A stretch of DNA of 64,000 nt. It comes from Typha latifolia. Taxonomy: Eukaryota > Streptophyta > Magnoliopsida > Poales > Typhaceae. The position numbers and the translations under genes were made by a program. The notes beneath the pieces are model-generated. The model had not been told where the DNA came from. It was given only the letters and a program-made list of their open reading frames with translations, and did no database searches. Below are positions 37,791 through 49,660 of the stretch, in pieces. Position 1 is the stretch's first letter. The number at the start of each line of letters is the position of its first letter. The stretch spans positions 14,457,188 to 14,521,187 of the forward strand of contig CM034101.1 in assembly GCA_019914945.1 (NCBI GenBank), in the 5' to 3' direction.

Positions 37791-38688
37791 ATAGGGAAGT
37801 CAAAATAAACGAGTGGCTCAGTCTCGATTCGAGCTCGACTTGAACTAAGCTGAGCCAAGCTTGAAAAAAATACAAGGCTCAAAATTAATTTTGAGCTGAA
37901 GCCGAATCAATCAAGCTTGACTAGATAAGTTCAAAAAATATTATTTATTAATATATATGTATATTCTAATTATTAGGATCTTTTGATCCAATGACTCATA
38001 TCTCTCCCTAATAACCTAATACAATCATTTCAAACCAAATCTCACCCAAACCCTAACACTCTCATCTCTCATCCCTTGTCTCGCAATTGGCCTCCTCCAA
38101 TGCTCCTCCTTTGGCCTCCTCCTCCTGGTTCATTTCAAGAAGGCAATTGATAACTCCTTTGAGGGAGCCGAAGGAGAGTGATTGAACCTGAACGCCATGG
38201 GTGAGGGTGGAAGCAGCACTGCTCGTCCTTAGTTGAATAGTGATGTTGAACAACTAGAGCTCGGGGACTTGAAGTCATGCGGCTTCATATAAGCTCAGCG
38301 CTGCTGTGTACTTGATTACATTGCTTATACCTCTAAGGCTCTAATACCACCACCATTTCCTTCTTTTAAGGGTAGGCAATGGAGCTCTCTTGCATAACTG
38401 ACCACTCATGAAGAATGCTACAAAGAATTAATTATATGAACCACACGAATCACCGAATCTATTGATTTATCCAAATTAGCCACAAAGCTCAAATCTTTGT
38501 ACCTTCCTAGACACATGAGTTGATGCAATTAAAGTATTAAACCACAAGAGTGAAGGAAGAAGAGAATGAAGGTTTGAATTGAGCTCGGCTTGTTTATGAC
38601 CTGAAAATGGGCTTGTTTAAGGCTTACACTCAGCTCGAGCTCTGTGTGGCTTCGCTTGAGCTCGGCTTAACTCATTTACAACCCTACT
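37791..38688. mobile_element. Probable non-autonomous hAT element, about 0.9 kb
   Basis: The left end reads tagggaagtc followed by aaaataaacgagtggctcag. The right end, read inward on the other strand, is tagggttgtaaatgagttaa, then gccgagctc. These form imperfect terminal inverted repeats of the kind seen in plant hAT elements. Both subterminal regions are rich in GAGCTCGGCT/AGCCGAGCTC-like words. The outer flanks cttcctaa and cttctcaa match at 6 of 8 positions, which could be a worn 8-bp target duplication. No transposase ORF is present. Confidence 0.5.
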
Positions 38689-38689
38689 T

Positions 38690-40876
38690 CTCAATAGGAG
38701 TGAAATTGGAATGAATAGTGCTCAACCCACATTCGGATCTATATTTTTACTCCAGATAAAGATTCATATATGAATATTAGATAGATAGAAAATTTTCAAA
38801 TCATATCCTAACTAAAAATATACAAATACAGATCGGATCTTAAATGGATACGGATATAAATCGGATATTAAGCGAATACAGATACAAATCAAATACAGAT
38901 CAAATCCCAACCGGATATGAATATGAATCAAATCTTAGACATATTCGGATATAAACTAAATAATGACCGGAACAAAGAGACATAATATTCTCTTACATAA
39001 ACTTCAATTAGCAAGCCTAGCGCCAATCCAAGTTCAAACCATCACATATTATATAGTAATTGTATGCAAAAGGTGAAAACCAATTGAATCATGAATTTAC
39101 AGGACATATCCTCCCGCTTTCACATTTCAGAGTTCGGTTTACTAAACAAGACATCCTTAGAATGTACAAGAGTATATGTGCACCTTATGTACATAATTGA
39201 TTGGAAAAAATTGTAATTTTCAAGATTCTAATTGGACAAAAAATTACCAATAAAAGATGGTACCCAGATTCATGAAAAATCTGAAATCTGCTTTTCATTT
39301 TAACCCACAGGAATTGAAATACCAAAAGAATGGATTGTGCTCTCAGATCATACACAATGTTGAATATATGAATATTAATAAGATGAGATGAGCGATAATC
39401 CTCTTAATAGAACAACATCAAGAGATGTTCCTCTTGAAGGAAGAAAATTATCACTATCTAAGTCAAGAACATGCACACAGCAGTCAACACCATGGTTCAC
39501 AAAATCGATCAATCATGACCCGATGGGATTGGCCGAATTGGTTGAAACTCGGCTGAAACTAAATTTTTTAAGATTCAAGTTGAATCTACAATGGACCTTA
39601 TCGAGGAAATACTGATAATTGGTCAGTTTATAGTTGCTTTATTTTCAAGTTTTTAAACTTTACCCCCAATCTCTCACACACACTCCCTACCCTCTCCTCA
39701 CACTTCACCAAACTCATCTGGCGGTCGAACTAGTAAGCCCCAATCTCTCACACTCACTCACTTTTTCTCATTCGCTATTTAGTTCTCCTTTTCTTACTGT
39801 TGCAAAACAATAGTGAAAAGAGATCTTCCCACTTCAACTCACTTTTACAGCAGTAATTTATGAGCATAAAAATTTATCAAATTCAGCTCGAAATTTATTA
39901 TGATTTTAAATTAATTTTTTATTTGATTTTAGGCTTCGTATGTGACTAAGTTTTATTTTCTTATATTCAGTTATTTTTTTCTGAACTTTTAGAAATTTTT
40001 CTGCGTTTTTAAATAATATCTAGAATTTTACATAATTAAAAATAATCTGATACAATACATATCATTTTTTCAAGTGGCTAATTCCAATCTCAATTCCGAA
40101 TTTCAGAATCTTGGTGAACACTAATTTTACAGCAATAAACCATGAAACTGAGAAATTTTCTCATTAATAGGTTATTGGATTAAAGCAAGAGGTTAAGAAA
40201 ATGGGATATTTTGGGCATATAAAGAACATATAACTGCATATTTTCTCAAAAGTAGTAATCAAAGCTAGCATATAAACCCTAAACCCTATGGGAGAAAGCC
40301 GATAGGAGTTATGAAGAAAACTGTTTTGCTTGCATTATATTTTGATGTTTCAGTTTCAGTTTCATCTTGGTTAGAAAAGAAACATTTTGGTCAGTTTCAA
40401 TCAATTTCGGTTCTAGTTTTATTGTATCAGGTTTGGACTTCTTTTGATAAATAGTGTTTATCTTATTTGTCATGGCATCCCACAAAATCTAATAACATAT
40501 AATAAGCAATGAAGTTGATATTGAGTTGGGTATAAGTTGGATTCAAGTCAAATTTAGGTTTGAATATAAAATATATATTAAAAAATTGTTATTATGGTTG
40601 TTTCGGTTGGATGCTAGTTTTGGCGAAATGTCTCTGTTTAGGACCAAACTTCAAACCATGGTTTGCATATAACCACCAAATTTTTGCCTATTGCAAACAA
40701 CCTAAAAAGGAGTAAAGCTAAAATCATCTCAATCCAGAACATTTGCCAGAATCAAAGCATTAAGGTGACATCTTGGATCAAATTGGAAATAAAAAATTCT
40801 CAAGAATAATGCAGCAACATAAGCTATAGAGGAAAACAAATATACGATCAAATAAAACAAAACGTAATCATGCTAA
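38690..40876. other. Repeat-rich AT-rich region without recognised genes
   Basis: At 38.72-38.96 kb degenerate short words such as ggatatgaatatgaatc and cagatacaaatc recur, as in many plant transposon fragments. Two related stretches containing ccccaatctctcacac lie at about 39661 and 39737. The palindromic accatggtt motif occurs near 39490 and 40657 and could mark the ends of another degraded element. No ORF has family support. Confidence 0.4.
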
Positions 40877-41281
40877 CTAACCATTTATTCGAACAGATGA
40901 AACCCCACATATCTGCTGAGTGATTGAAGCATCTGCTTCCAAAACACAAGTCCTATTTGCCGGCGTCGAAGCAAGAAGCTGCGCCGGGGACCTCGAAGTC
41001 CCTAAAAGGGCACGTAAAGGAAAGAAATTTGCCGAAAATATCTTATTCACAAGCTCGCGTTCCTCTTCCCTATCAATGTTTTCCCACTCCTCCCTGTCCC
41101 GAAAGCAAGGGATCGCCTTCCAATTCCCGACCAACCGCGACGATCCTGTGGGAGGGTGGTGCTCGAGAAAGTAGGCGAGGAGGCCGGAGAAGTCGACGAA
41201 GAGGGGAGGAGGTGGTGGTAGGGGGCGGCAGCGAGGGCTGGGAAACGGAGACGGGTGAAGAGGGAGACAGCGGGAGCCCAA
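40877..41281 (-). CDS. Hypothetical GC-rich first exon or small protein
   Basis: A GC-rich ORF of 134 residues, unlike its AT-rich surroundings. It starts MGSRCLPLHPSPFPSPRC followed by a poly-proline stretch, then FVDFSGLLAYFLEHH, SSRLVGNWKAIPCFRD and EREEE-type charged residues. It ends SVRING and a stop. The last codons overlap a good splice donor (aatg|gttagt), so this may be a first exon. The N-terminus resembles an organellar presequence. The nearest same-strand gene is the carrier 3.9 kb away. The only acceptor seen near its first coding exon (about 37056) gives a stop within a few codons, so a simple fusion does not work. I recognise no family. Confidence 0.4.
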   Translation of the reverse strand: MGSRCLPLHPSPFPSPRCRPLPPPPPLFVDFSGLLAYFLEHHPPTGSSRLVGNWKAIPCFRDREEWENIDREEERELVNKIFSANFFPLRALLGTSRSPAQLLASTPANRTCVLEADASITQQICGVSSVRING

Positions 41282-42185
41282 ATGGAGCTGGTAAGTGAAA
41301 GCTGTTAGGGTTACCGTTAGCGGGTCGGGTCGGGTTGGATAGTTGGGTACTTTGGTCTTATATGGTTAAACGGATATGATATCTTAATTTGGATTTGATT
41401 AGAATATTTGTATTCGGATCTGAATTCGAAATGAGTAACAAATTTGTAATAATCCGAATACAAAATTGGATTGGGTTGATTTAATTTAACCCGTTTTTAC
41501 CCATACGTCTTCTTGAGAGGTGAGATTGGAATTAAATAGTTTGGTTTGAGTAGGATTTACTATCATTTCGAATCTAACATTGCTTGCTTGTACCCAGCTG
41601 GTTCGTTCTAATCCTCCCAGTAGTTACTAGGGCATGTGGGTCAAGTCGAATTGGATTAGTTGGATACTTGCCACTTGGGTAGTAATAGTCTTGCTAAGTA
41701 GAATTAATTTTTCTTTTTGCGGGTAAACGAATATTTAATTTGCATTCGGATTCAACCTATTTATATTTAAATATATCTGAATTTGAATTAAAAAAAATTC
41801 TCAAATTTGTATCAATCTAAATTTAATTCGAGAAGGATAGCAAATATGTACAAATCTCGTATTTCCGACCAATTACTTATAAAACAGCAATCGCGAGAAT
41901 CTTCATAAAGTACCTCCTAAGACTAAGGTTAATGTGCGACTCTAATTTTAAATAATTATTATAAAAAAATTTATAATAATTTAATAGTTTAAATTAATGG
42001 TATGACGGTTTGGTTCGAGTTGGTTGATAACTTAGTAGTAGTGGTGTGACGACATTGATTACGTTGGGGCTTAGTGAAATTTAAGTGACTCTGAATCTAG
42101 AAGGTTTAGTCCTCGGTCTCTTCTCGATCCGGCGGCGAGTTTATAAACCCTATATTCTATTTTCGATCTTTCTCGCTCTCTCTAA
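41282..42185. other. Intergenic between divergent ORF and MIA40
   Basis: Contains gggtcgggtcgggttgg at 41325 and several ATCCGAAT/GGATTCG-like words, typical of degraded plant transposons. It also holds the MIA40 promoter and leader, with a pyrimidine-rich stretch just before the start. Confidence 0.4.
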
Positions 42186-44067
42186 ATGGGTCAACCTCAG
42201 AGCCATCTGGCCGCCGCAGCTGAACCTCCAAATCCTCCGGCCGCCGAACCGTCTCCTGCGGGCCCGTCTCCGCCGCCAGCTTCCATGGAAGACTTAATAG
42301 CAGGTCAGTGTTGCTCCCTCTAATCAAGGCTTTCTTTCGCCTTTATTGGTGGCGAGATTTTTTATTTGAAGCATAAAGCTCGAACTTTATCTTCCTTGTT
42401 CTGGTTATGCGATAAATTTTGGCTGTAGTACGTAGCTATTAGGAGTAGCCTGAATAAGATCTTTCGTGGAGAGATGGAATTTATCAACATTTTCTCGTGA
42501 ACACTTAGCTTCCAGCTTGGTTGTGGTTATCTAAGTCTTTGGATTAGATAAATCGTTTTCACCTAAGTAGCTGAAAGTTCTGTCTATGCTGCTGCATCCT
42601 TGAGAATAACGATGGTTGCAGTAAAGTTGAAACAATTTTTCTATCTCCACCATCCATTCTTTTGAAAAGATGTCTAATATCAATTTTTTTTTGTTGTGAG
42701 TTTTCAATTCTCCCTGGTTTTGTTGAGTGACGGTAACAATGAGCAGCTAAATGATCTTGGGTCATCTTGTTACTAACATTTTAGCTATGAGCTTGGTAAT
42801 AGAATCTATGTATCTTTGAGGAAAAGAATCGCTTAAAGATGAGATGTTCTTAGAGAGGCTACTTCACCCAAGTTGCCAGTAGTGTTTATTTCAGGTGCTG
42901 CATCCCTTCTTCCTTGCTTTAAGTTCCTTTTGAGAGTCTGAAAGCTGGATTGTCGAAGAACCAAGTCATCTGTGTTTTCTTTTATTCCTTATTCCATCCT
43001 GTTAAGCTTGACTATTTTGGGATATGCTAATTGTTCAGTAAGATTTGCTTGAGGATTTCTGGTTGTATGACGTCATTGGAATGGAGAGTCAAAATTTTGT
43101 GTAATGTGGGAAAATGCTGTGATTGAAAAGGATAAATTTGGTCCGGTAATGGGATACCTTTTTTCTCCACAAATTTGGGAACATATTCTTTTAAAGCCTG
43201 TTTCTAACTACTAGTTCATGAGAAGAGATGAATCCTTCTATGATGTACACCTCCATTCTGATGCTTTGCTACTTAAGATATGGTGGGTCATATATTCTCT
43301 TGATATCTTCTTCTGGTTGGATGTCCTCTTGATATTTTTCTACATGTTACTATGCATCAGAAGCTATGACTTTTGGCGAGGATGCAAATGAGGAGGTCTG
43401 TCCTTTTTTCAGGCGGTAAAATTTACACTTCTACTGAATGTTCATATTCTGCATCATCTCCTATGCTTTGCAGAATAGATATCTTGATCCTTATATAATC
43501 ACTATTGTTGAATTCCTTGCTTTTGCAGTCAATGGATGCCAAGGTTCAGAAAGCACTGGAATGCCCTTGTATTGCTGGCTTGAAAACTGGTCCTTGTGGG
43601 ACTCAATTCACAGATGCATTTGTTTGCTTTCTCAAAAGCGTCGCCGAAGAGAAGGTAATCAACAGTCTGTAATTCATGTCAGCTTTATCAATCAATTAGT
43701 TGATTTTAGCTGCAGTTTATGTTGCCTTTTATTGGCTTATAGTTGCTGCACTTCTAGTAAGAACAGTAGCAGTACTGATATCTATTTCTGTATTACTCTG
43801 GGGAGTTATTCCTGGTATCTACTTAGTGAAATGGTTTCTCATGAAGATTAACATGTATGTTTGGCAAACTGGGTTTTTGTTTTGCAGGGATCAGACTGTG
43901 TGAATCCTTTTATTGCCTTGCAGAATTGCATCCAAGCAAATCCAAATGCATTTTCCAAGGATATTCTTGAAGACGAGGAGAGTGATGATAAGCAGGATAA
44001 GGAAACTACTCCTGATTATAAAATTTCACCTCCATTATGGTCCAGAGAACGTAAGAGGAAGATTTGA
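42186..44067 (+). CDS. MIA40: MIA40 oxidoreductase of the mitochondrial intermembrane space
   Basis: Exons 42186-42303, 43361-43395, 43529-43654 and 43888-44067 join to 152 residues. MIA40 (CHCHD4) oxidises small cysteine-rich proteins during import, with electrons passed to ERV1. Visible features are an Ala/Pro-rich N-terminus (MGQPQSHLAAAAEPPNPP), the redox-active CPC at 63-65 within ALECPCIAGLKTGPCG, and the twin CX9C pair Cys74-Cys84 and Cys97-Cys107 (CGTQFTDAFVC and CVNPFIALQNC). The following IQANPNAFSKDILEDEE is typical of plant MIA40. The C-terminus is charged and ends DYKISPPLWSRERKRKI. There is no presequence or membrane anchor, as in other plant and animal forms and unlike yeast. 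Arabidopsis MIA40 is known to be dual-located in mitochondria and peroxisomes. The gene looks intact. Confidence 0.95.
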
Positions 44068-44227
44068 CATGTATTTTAATTTGTGGAGTTTGTTTATATA
44101 TTCTACATTAACACTTTAAGAGAGACTTGTCAGAGCCTACAATCTTCAGATCATTTTCTGAACCATTTCAAATGCTATGCTGCTGATAAAGCAAGAAGCA
44201 GCAAACTCTGTTAATGCTGACATGCCA

Positions 44228-44233
44228 AATAAA
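44228..44233 (+). terminator. AATAAA poly(A) signal of MIA40
   Basis: An AATAAA hexamer about 160 bp after the stop codon in AT-rich sequence. Confidence 0.4.
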
Positions 44234-44569
44234 AAGATGTATCCTTTCTGCCAACATTTATTATATGGGAAGTTCATCATTAAATGCCAATTTTTTGGAA
44301 CTCAATTAGAAATGGAGAAAAGGATCTCCTTTTGAATTTGCAAATATTGACAGTAATTTTCCTTGATCTGCTCTACTGGGTCAATTATTGCAGCACAAAA
44401 GTTATATACATGTATATACAATCTAGCAGTGAAGTGCTTTTGCCAAGATAGATATGCAATGGCTGGATGTTTAAGAGAACATAAACAATATACAGAAATT
44501 CTGAAAACCTTAGGAGTAGATATCTAAATGAATTAAACTACAAACCAAATTAATTAAGGACCAAGAGAA

Positions 44570-44701
44570 GACATAAATGGATGGATTGCCAATGAGGCGG
44601 TACAATGACTCTGGGTGTTTCTGAGTTTGAATTCCTAACGATGTCCTTTTAATTGAGACACTGTTTATTTCTCAATTTTCTCTAAATAGAGAAAAAAAAA
44701 A
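44570..44701 (+). mobile_element. Possible tRNA-derived SINE
   Basis: A box A-like stretch (attgccaatgaggcgg) is followed about 45 bp later by a box B-like gagtttgaattcc, and the segment ends in a nine-base A run at about 44692-44701. Pol III SINEs have this layout. Boundaries and target duplication are not clear. Confidence 0.35.
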
Positions 44702-45098
44702 TCAATGGATTTTGGCAGCCAATCGTTGTTTGCCAGTAACTAGATGTAGGAAATTTCTGCACCCGGTGATTCGGACAATCTTTTGCCAACGTCGTGCTTC
44801 CAACTCGTATCTTAGCCCATTAAAGGCCCATGTAACTAACCAATTAACTCTGGTAAAGTTGTTAGGCACTTCTTTATTCATAACTAAGGAGATTTAATCT
44901 TAAATAATATTATAAAAAAATTATTTAGTAATTAGTAGTTTGGGATCGCAGTGTCTCTGTACGTAAGAAAGGGTTAAACCATTTGTACAACCCATATCTA
45001 CCTTCGGTTGTTAAGAAGCCCAATTTGTTTTCTATCACGTCAATTGCTCGATAGCTACTTGCTGTGAGTTGTTGTGGATGGCGTGACGATAAATCCTA

Positions 45099-48000
45099 AT
45101 GGCTTCCTCCACCTCTCTTCTCCGGCCTCTCTCCGTTGCCGGCGCCAGCGCAACCCCGACCAGCACCACTATTCTTCCCGGTACTTCCTTCGTCACTCTC
45201 TCCTCAAACTCGCCGGCGCAAGCAATTCGCCATCCTCGTAGCGAAGGCTCGATGTAGAGGAGATTCCTTGCCGCAGCAATCCAAGGATCCTAAGAATGCA
45301 ACACAGAGTATCTCCTCTCCGGCTCCGGGAAGAGAGGAGGAGGTGAAGGAGGACTTGCCGTGGATCCAGGAGAAGGCCCTAAACCTCGTCGAGTTCACCG
45401 GAACAGTGACCCAGGCGATTCCTGGGCCTAGGGTTGTCCAGAGCACCGTGCCGTGGCTCCTCGCGTGCCTCTCGCCTACGCCGGAGTGACGTTCGTCATG
45501 GCCTTTGTGAAGACAGTTAAGAAGTTTACTTCTTCCAGGGCCAAGCGCAAGAAACTAGTTCGTGTGGACTCTTGACCGCAAAAAGTTTATGATTTTAGTG
45601 GTTACAAGTTACGAGGCTTTATTTAGTTATAAGTTCTTGGAAATGTCTTGCAGGTGAACAAAAATGCATTCTTGCTGAAATCTATAGACGAGTTGTTTAC
45701 GAAGGGGAAGGAAGAAGTAACTGATTCGACTCTTAAAGAGCTTGTGCAGAAGGTATATCCCTTATTTCTTTTTTCTTTTATCTTTTACGATTATGTAGTT
45801 ATTTAGGAGACTAATCCTTCTGGAAAATTTTCCTTTTTCGACGTCAAGTGCTGTTAATTCCAATTTTTACCTCCTTCAGTGTTCTGCTGAACAGGTCTGT
45901 ATCTTAACCATACATTAATAATCAATTGATATTGTGATTATTAACTCGTAAGCTAGGTTTGCTAGTACTACTCTCACAGTTCATAAACAGCGTGCATGAG
46001 AAGTTTTACTCTTCTATATACTTACATGCTCCACAGAGTAGTTGTGAATTTGTATTTGAATATAAGACAATTCATATTTCTTTTACTGAAAAGCCTGTGC
46101 CCACTAAACAATTGTACCATGTTTGAAAACTAATACAACTTCCTACTTGTATTCAGACAGGTTTTAGCATGGATGATATTTTGAGAAAGTATATCTGTTA
46201 CACATTGAATGAAAAACCATTCAATCCTGATGCAGTTGTTGCTCTCATACATCTTATAAAAGCATAAATGTTAGAAGATGCTCAAGTTGCGGAAATCCTA
46301 AATGAGGTATCAAGGCGAATTGTCAAGGAGAAAGGTGATGAACTGATGATCACTAGATTTGCTTCTGTTGATATGTTTGGCAACTTTGTTTCCTAGACCT
46401 TTTGAGAATTTAAATGCTTAAGCCTACGAGTTTATCACATCTTGTAGAATAGAATTTACTAGATCTCCATTTTTCTTAACAAATTTTTGGTTTATACATT
46501 GGATTTCTCCATTACAAACTATACCTAGTCTAACTTTCCAAGTTCATCATAATTTTGGCTCAGTAAGCTGTCTTTTCCTATTCAGCCACTATGAGTAATA
46601 AGATGGGTGTTACTTGGCTTATCCAAAAGGTCCAACATTATTCTCATTGCAATGACTGTCTATGATGCTTGAAGGAATATTTAGTAGAGAATTGGAAAAT
46701 TTTGTTTCACTCAAGTGTTTTATAAATTGCAACACAATTTTTTTTCCCGAGACTAGATTGTGGTGATAGATAGAAAACCGAATAGAAACTGGTTTTCTTG
46801 TATTTTGTTCTATATGTATGTATTCTGCCTGCTTGTTATGTACTTATTAGTCTCTTCTTTTCCTCTTTACTCCAAAAGGTTTTGCTCTGGACTGCTAGTA
46901 CAGATTAATTTACTAGTTTAGGCTGGTTCTGTCGTCTAAATAGTTTGGTGAATGTTGCATTGGACGAAGTATCTCAGATTCTCAGCAGCACAACTCTAGG
47001 TCTGCCATCAGCTAATGGACAATAATTATTTTTTATGTGTATCTTAACTGGTATATACAGAATATGTTTTTCAAATTAAGGTGTAGAATAAACATTGCAT
47101 GAGTGAAAATACATATTAATTTTTTTTCCTTTTTTCAGCATCTAATTTCTTATATGAAAAGGATGTTCAAACTTTGAATACTACACATTTAGTGGACATG
47201 TAGGCATATTAAGTATAAGGTCCATTTTATTTGCATCAGTGGAAGATATAATCTTGACTACTAGAGTTTATAAAAGTAATTTGATCAGCAATTTAAGTAT
47301 ACTCAAATAATAGTTGCTATCTGTAATGATCTTTCAGGGCCTGTAGTTATGGACATATCAGGATTTACGGAAAAAGGTTTCAAGCGAAAACTTGCTGTTC
47401 AAGCCTTGTTCGGGAAGATTTTTTATTTATCAGAAGTAAGCCATTTATATACTCTTATTCAGGTTTCAGATATTTAGAGCTAACTTATAGTTTGTGATAA
47501 TGAATTGATGATGCCTACTACATTAAGTCTCTATTTTCACTTTTTTTACTTTGCAATATTTATACCATATTAAGCTGTTTAGATCATGTAATCTGGTTTG
47601 TGCAGCATGTTATGTATATATCTTGAAAGTACGGAATACAAGATTTTGAGTTGGTCAGGTATGTGGATTTTCAAACTTCCAATAGATGTCGACCAAGTTA
47701 GACCTTTGTCAGAAAACTAGAAAAAGGAGAGGGGGAGGTTGTGCTAGGAATTGAAGAAGGAAAAGAAAGAGAAGGAAGGAAACTCTTCAAGGGGGATAAA
47801 CATAAGAGTTAGTGTTCGTGAGTGATGATTTTATTGAGTCAAAGATATGATAGATGACTGTTTGGTCTCATTCAATGGAGAGTGCAAATTTTCACTCAGT
47901 AAGTCCTGGTGAATTGTTAGTGTCAAATATGTCATCTTTGAGGCCTTTTCAAGAGCTCTTGCTTCTTAATCAAGTTATGATAATTACTGATTTCTCTTAC

Positions 48001-48666
48001 CTTTTTGGAGGACAGAGCCCTAGCCCAAATCCAATAAAGGGCAAAGATAGAAATATGAGTCAATTTTGGCAAAGAGAGTCTTATAAAACCTTTTGATTTT
48101 TTTTTTCTTTTTATGGTTACATCCGAGATGACTGGAGGAAAAGGATCTATATAGCAGATCCCAAGTAGTTGTGGCTGAAAGTCTGGTGGCTGTTCTTGTT
48201 GCTGATTACATCTCTTGATGGCTTTATTACTTGTATCTTCTTGGTGCAATACTAATATATTATTGCTTCACATTCTGACAGCACTATTTGCAAGTGCAAC
48301 TCTTTTCTGCTAAAAGGGTGTTTTAATGCTTAGATGCCAACTTATGATTCGTCTATATATCGTACATCAAATACTGACTTAGTTCTTGGATCGTTATCCA
48401 GCTACCAGAGTTCTGCTCAAGAGACAGCTCACTGATCATTAAGGAAATATGTGGTGTTACAGAGTAGATTTTCTACTTGTAGATATTTCTGTCAGTTGAC
48501 TTACTGTTATTTGTTATTTATTTCTTCTCCTTTTGAAAACAGCGAGGATGCAGATACCTTTCGCATTTATACTCTTTCTGAAATTGATGATATTGAATCG
48601 ATTAAGAAGATGGCTGATGACTCTGATACAGAAGGGCAGGAAGATGGCTCCTTGTCTGTTTCTTGA
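45099..48666 (+). pseudogene. Conserved chloroplast-targeted protein of unknown function, disrupted
   Basis: Six exons keep correct splice sites and phases: 45099-45557, 45654-45752, 46157-46334, 47338-47435, 48402-48463 and 48543-48666. The order matches a conserved plant protein often labelled seed maturation-like. It has a transit peptide (MASSTSLLRPLSVAGASAT), RRRKQFAILVAKAR, NLVEFTGTVTQAIPGPRV, then KNAFLLKSIDELFTKGKEEV, GFSMDDILRKYI, GFKRKLAVQALFGKIFYLSE and DADTFRIYTLSEIDD. There are three lesions. One frameshift lies between the transit peptide and RRRKQF (about 45140-45215), equal to one extra base. A second is at about 45456, one base missing before the TGCCTCTCGCC stretch. The third is an in-frame TAA at 46265-46267. 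Intact splicing suggests recent decay, or errors in the sequence read. Confidence 0.85.
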
Positions 48667-49085
48667 ATATAGTGAGAAACCTAAAGTGCACAATCTAAAA
48701 TTGGCAGGAGCTGATCGATATAGCTGCTACGGTTGCTGCATATTCTTCTGTAAAACCAGTTACAACCACAGCAGAGTCTTAATGCTTAAATTGTGCAATT
48801 CTTCAAGAGGGGAGTTTAGTGTATGAGGAATTTCAGTGGCTTTGTAAGTTTTGTGACAGACTGACAGTTTGGCGATGCCCGTTGCATCATAATTCCTCTT
48901 GTAAACATGCTTATGAAAGAGATGAGTTTTATATAGAAGCAATGGATGGTTTTGGAGAAGTTTTCTGATTGTTTCTTATTTCTGTGACTCACTCACTCTA
49001 GTTGCATTTTTAGTATATGATAATATCTTTTTTCCTGATGTTTCTGTTTGCTTTGTGGGAAGTAACCGATTACACTCTCTCTGCT

Positions 49086-49112
49086 GGGGCCTGGGGCCTG
49101 GGGCCTGGGGCC
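49086..49112. repeat. GGGGCCT heptamer tandem repeat
   Basis: Three perfect GGGGCCT copies and a partial fourth. This is a GC-rich minisatellite in an otherwise AT-rich stretch. Confidence 0.95.
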
Positions 49113-49562
49113 CTATGTTCTTTAACGAATGGAAGATGAACAAGGTTTGAATGGTTTGAATTACAAAAGATCGGCTCCTAAAAGTTGGTCCAAATCAACT
49201 AGGTAAAAAGCATTGCTATGTTACTATGCATTGAGTTATCTGGATCCAAGTGCCACAGTTAACTAGGATAATGGTTCTTTTTCCTCAAAAATTCGATCAA
49301 ATTTGAAATGTATTATCTGCAGACTAGAAGAGAACATAGCATCACTTGCTCTCAGTTTGATTCTTCTTACAGGCACTGTCATCTCATCAATGGTTCTAAG
49401 ACTAATGTCTTGGTTAAGGCAGGAGAAAGCCTCTCTCAAATAACTCTCAAATACTGAGAGTTGCAAATAATGGCTTAATCATCTAAGATGGCTAAAATGT
49501 TGAGTTAGTACCATTGAAAATATAAAATATAAAAATTACCCTTTTCTAACGACTTAAATTTT

Positions 49563-49660
49563 TAGAATAGCCGGTGAGTTAATATGGCATCAGAGATGAA
49601 GCCCTTATAAGTTCAAATCCTGCTGGGCTTACATAAAATATCAAAATTACTAATCTAGAG
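49563..49660 (+). mobile_element. Possible tRNA-derived SINE
   Basis: A box A-like tagccggtgagtt near 49568 and a box B-like agttcaaatcc near 49610 (10 of 11 to the GGTTCRANYCC consensus), about 40 bp apart as in tRNA-related SINEs. It cannot fold as a full tRNA by eye. Ends are undefined. Confidence 0.4.

Noticed and set aside
36887..41281. Fusing the 41-kb ORF to the carrier as one coding sequence
   Set aside because: No acceptor preserves the frame: the only candidate near 37056 yields a stop within a few codons, and an in-frame TAA precedes the carrier ATG.
43438..43903. ORFs overlapping MIA40 exon 3 in other frames
   Set aside because: They read through introns; the CPC and CX9C motifs are only in the chosen frame.
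47690..48360. ORFs in the last large intron of the plastid-protein pseudogene
   Set aside because: They lie between two well-defined exons and show no transposon or protein signature.
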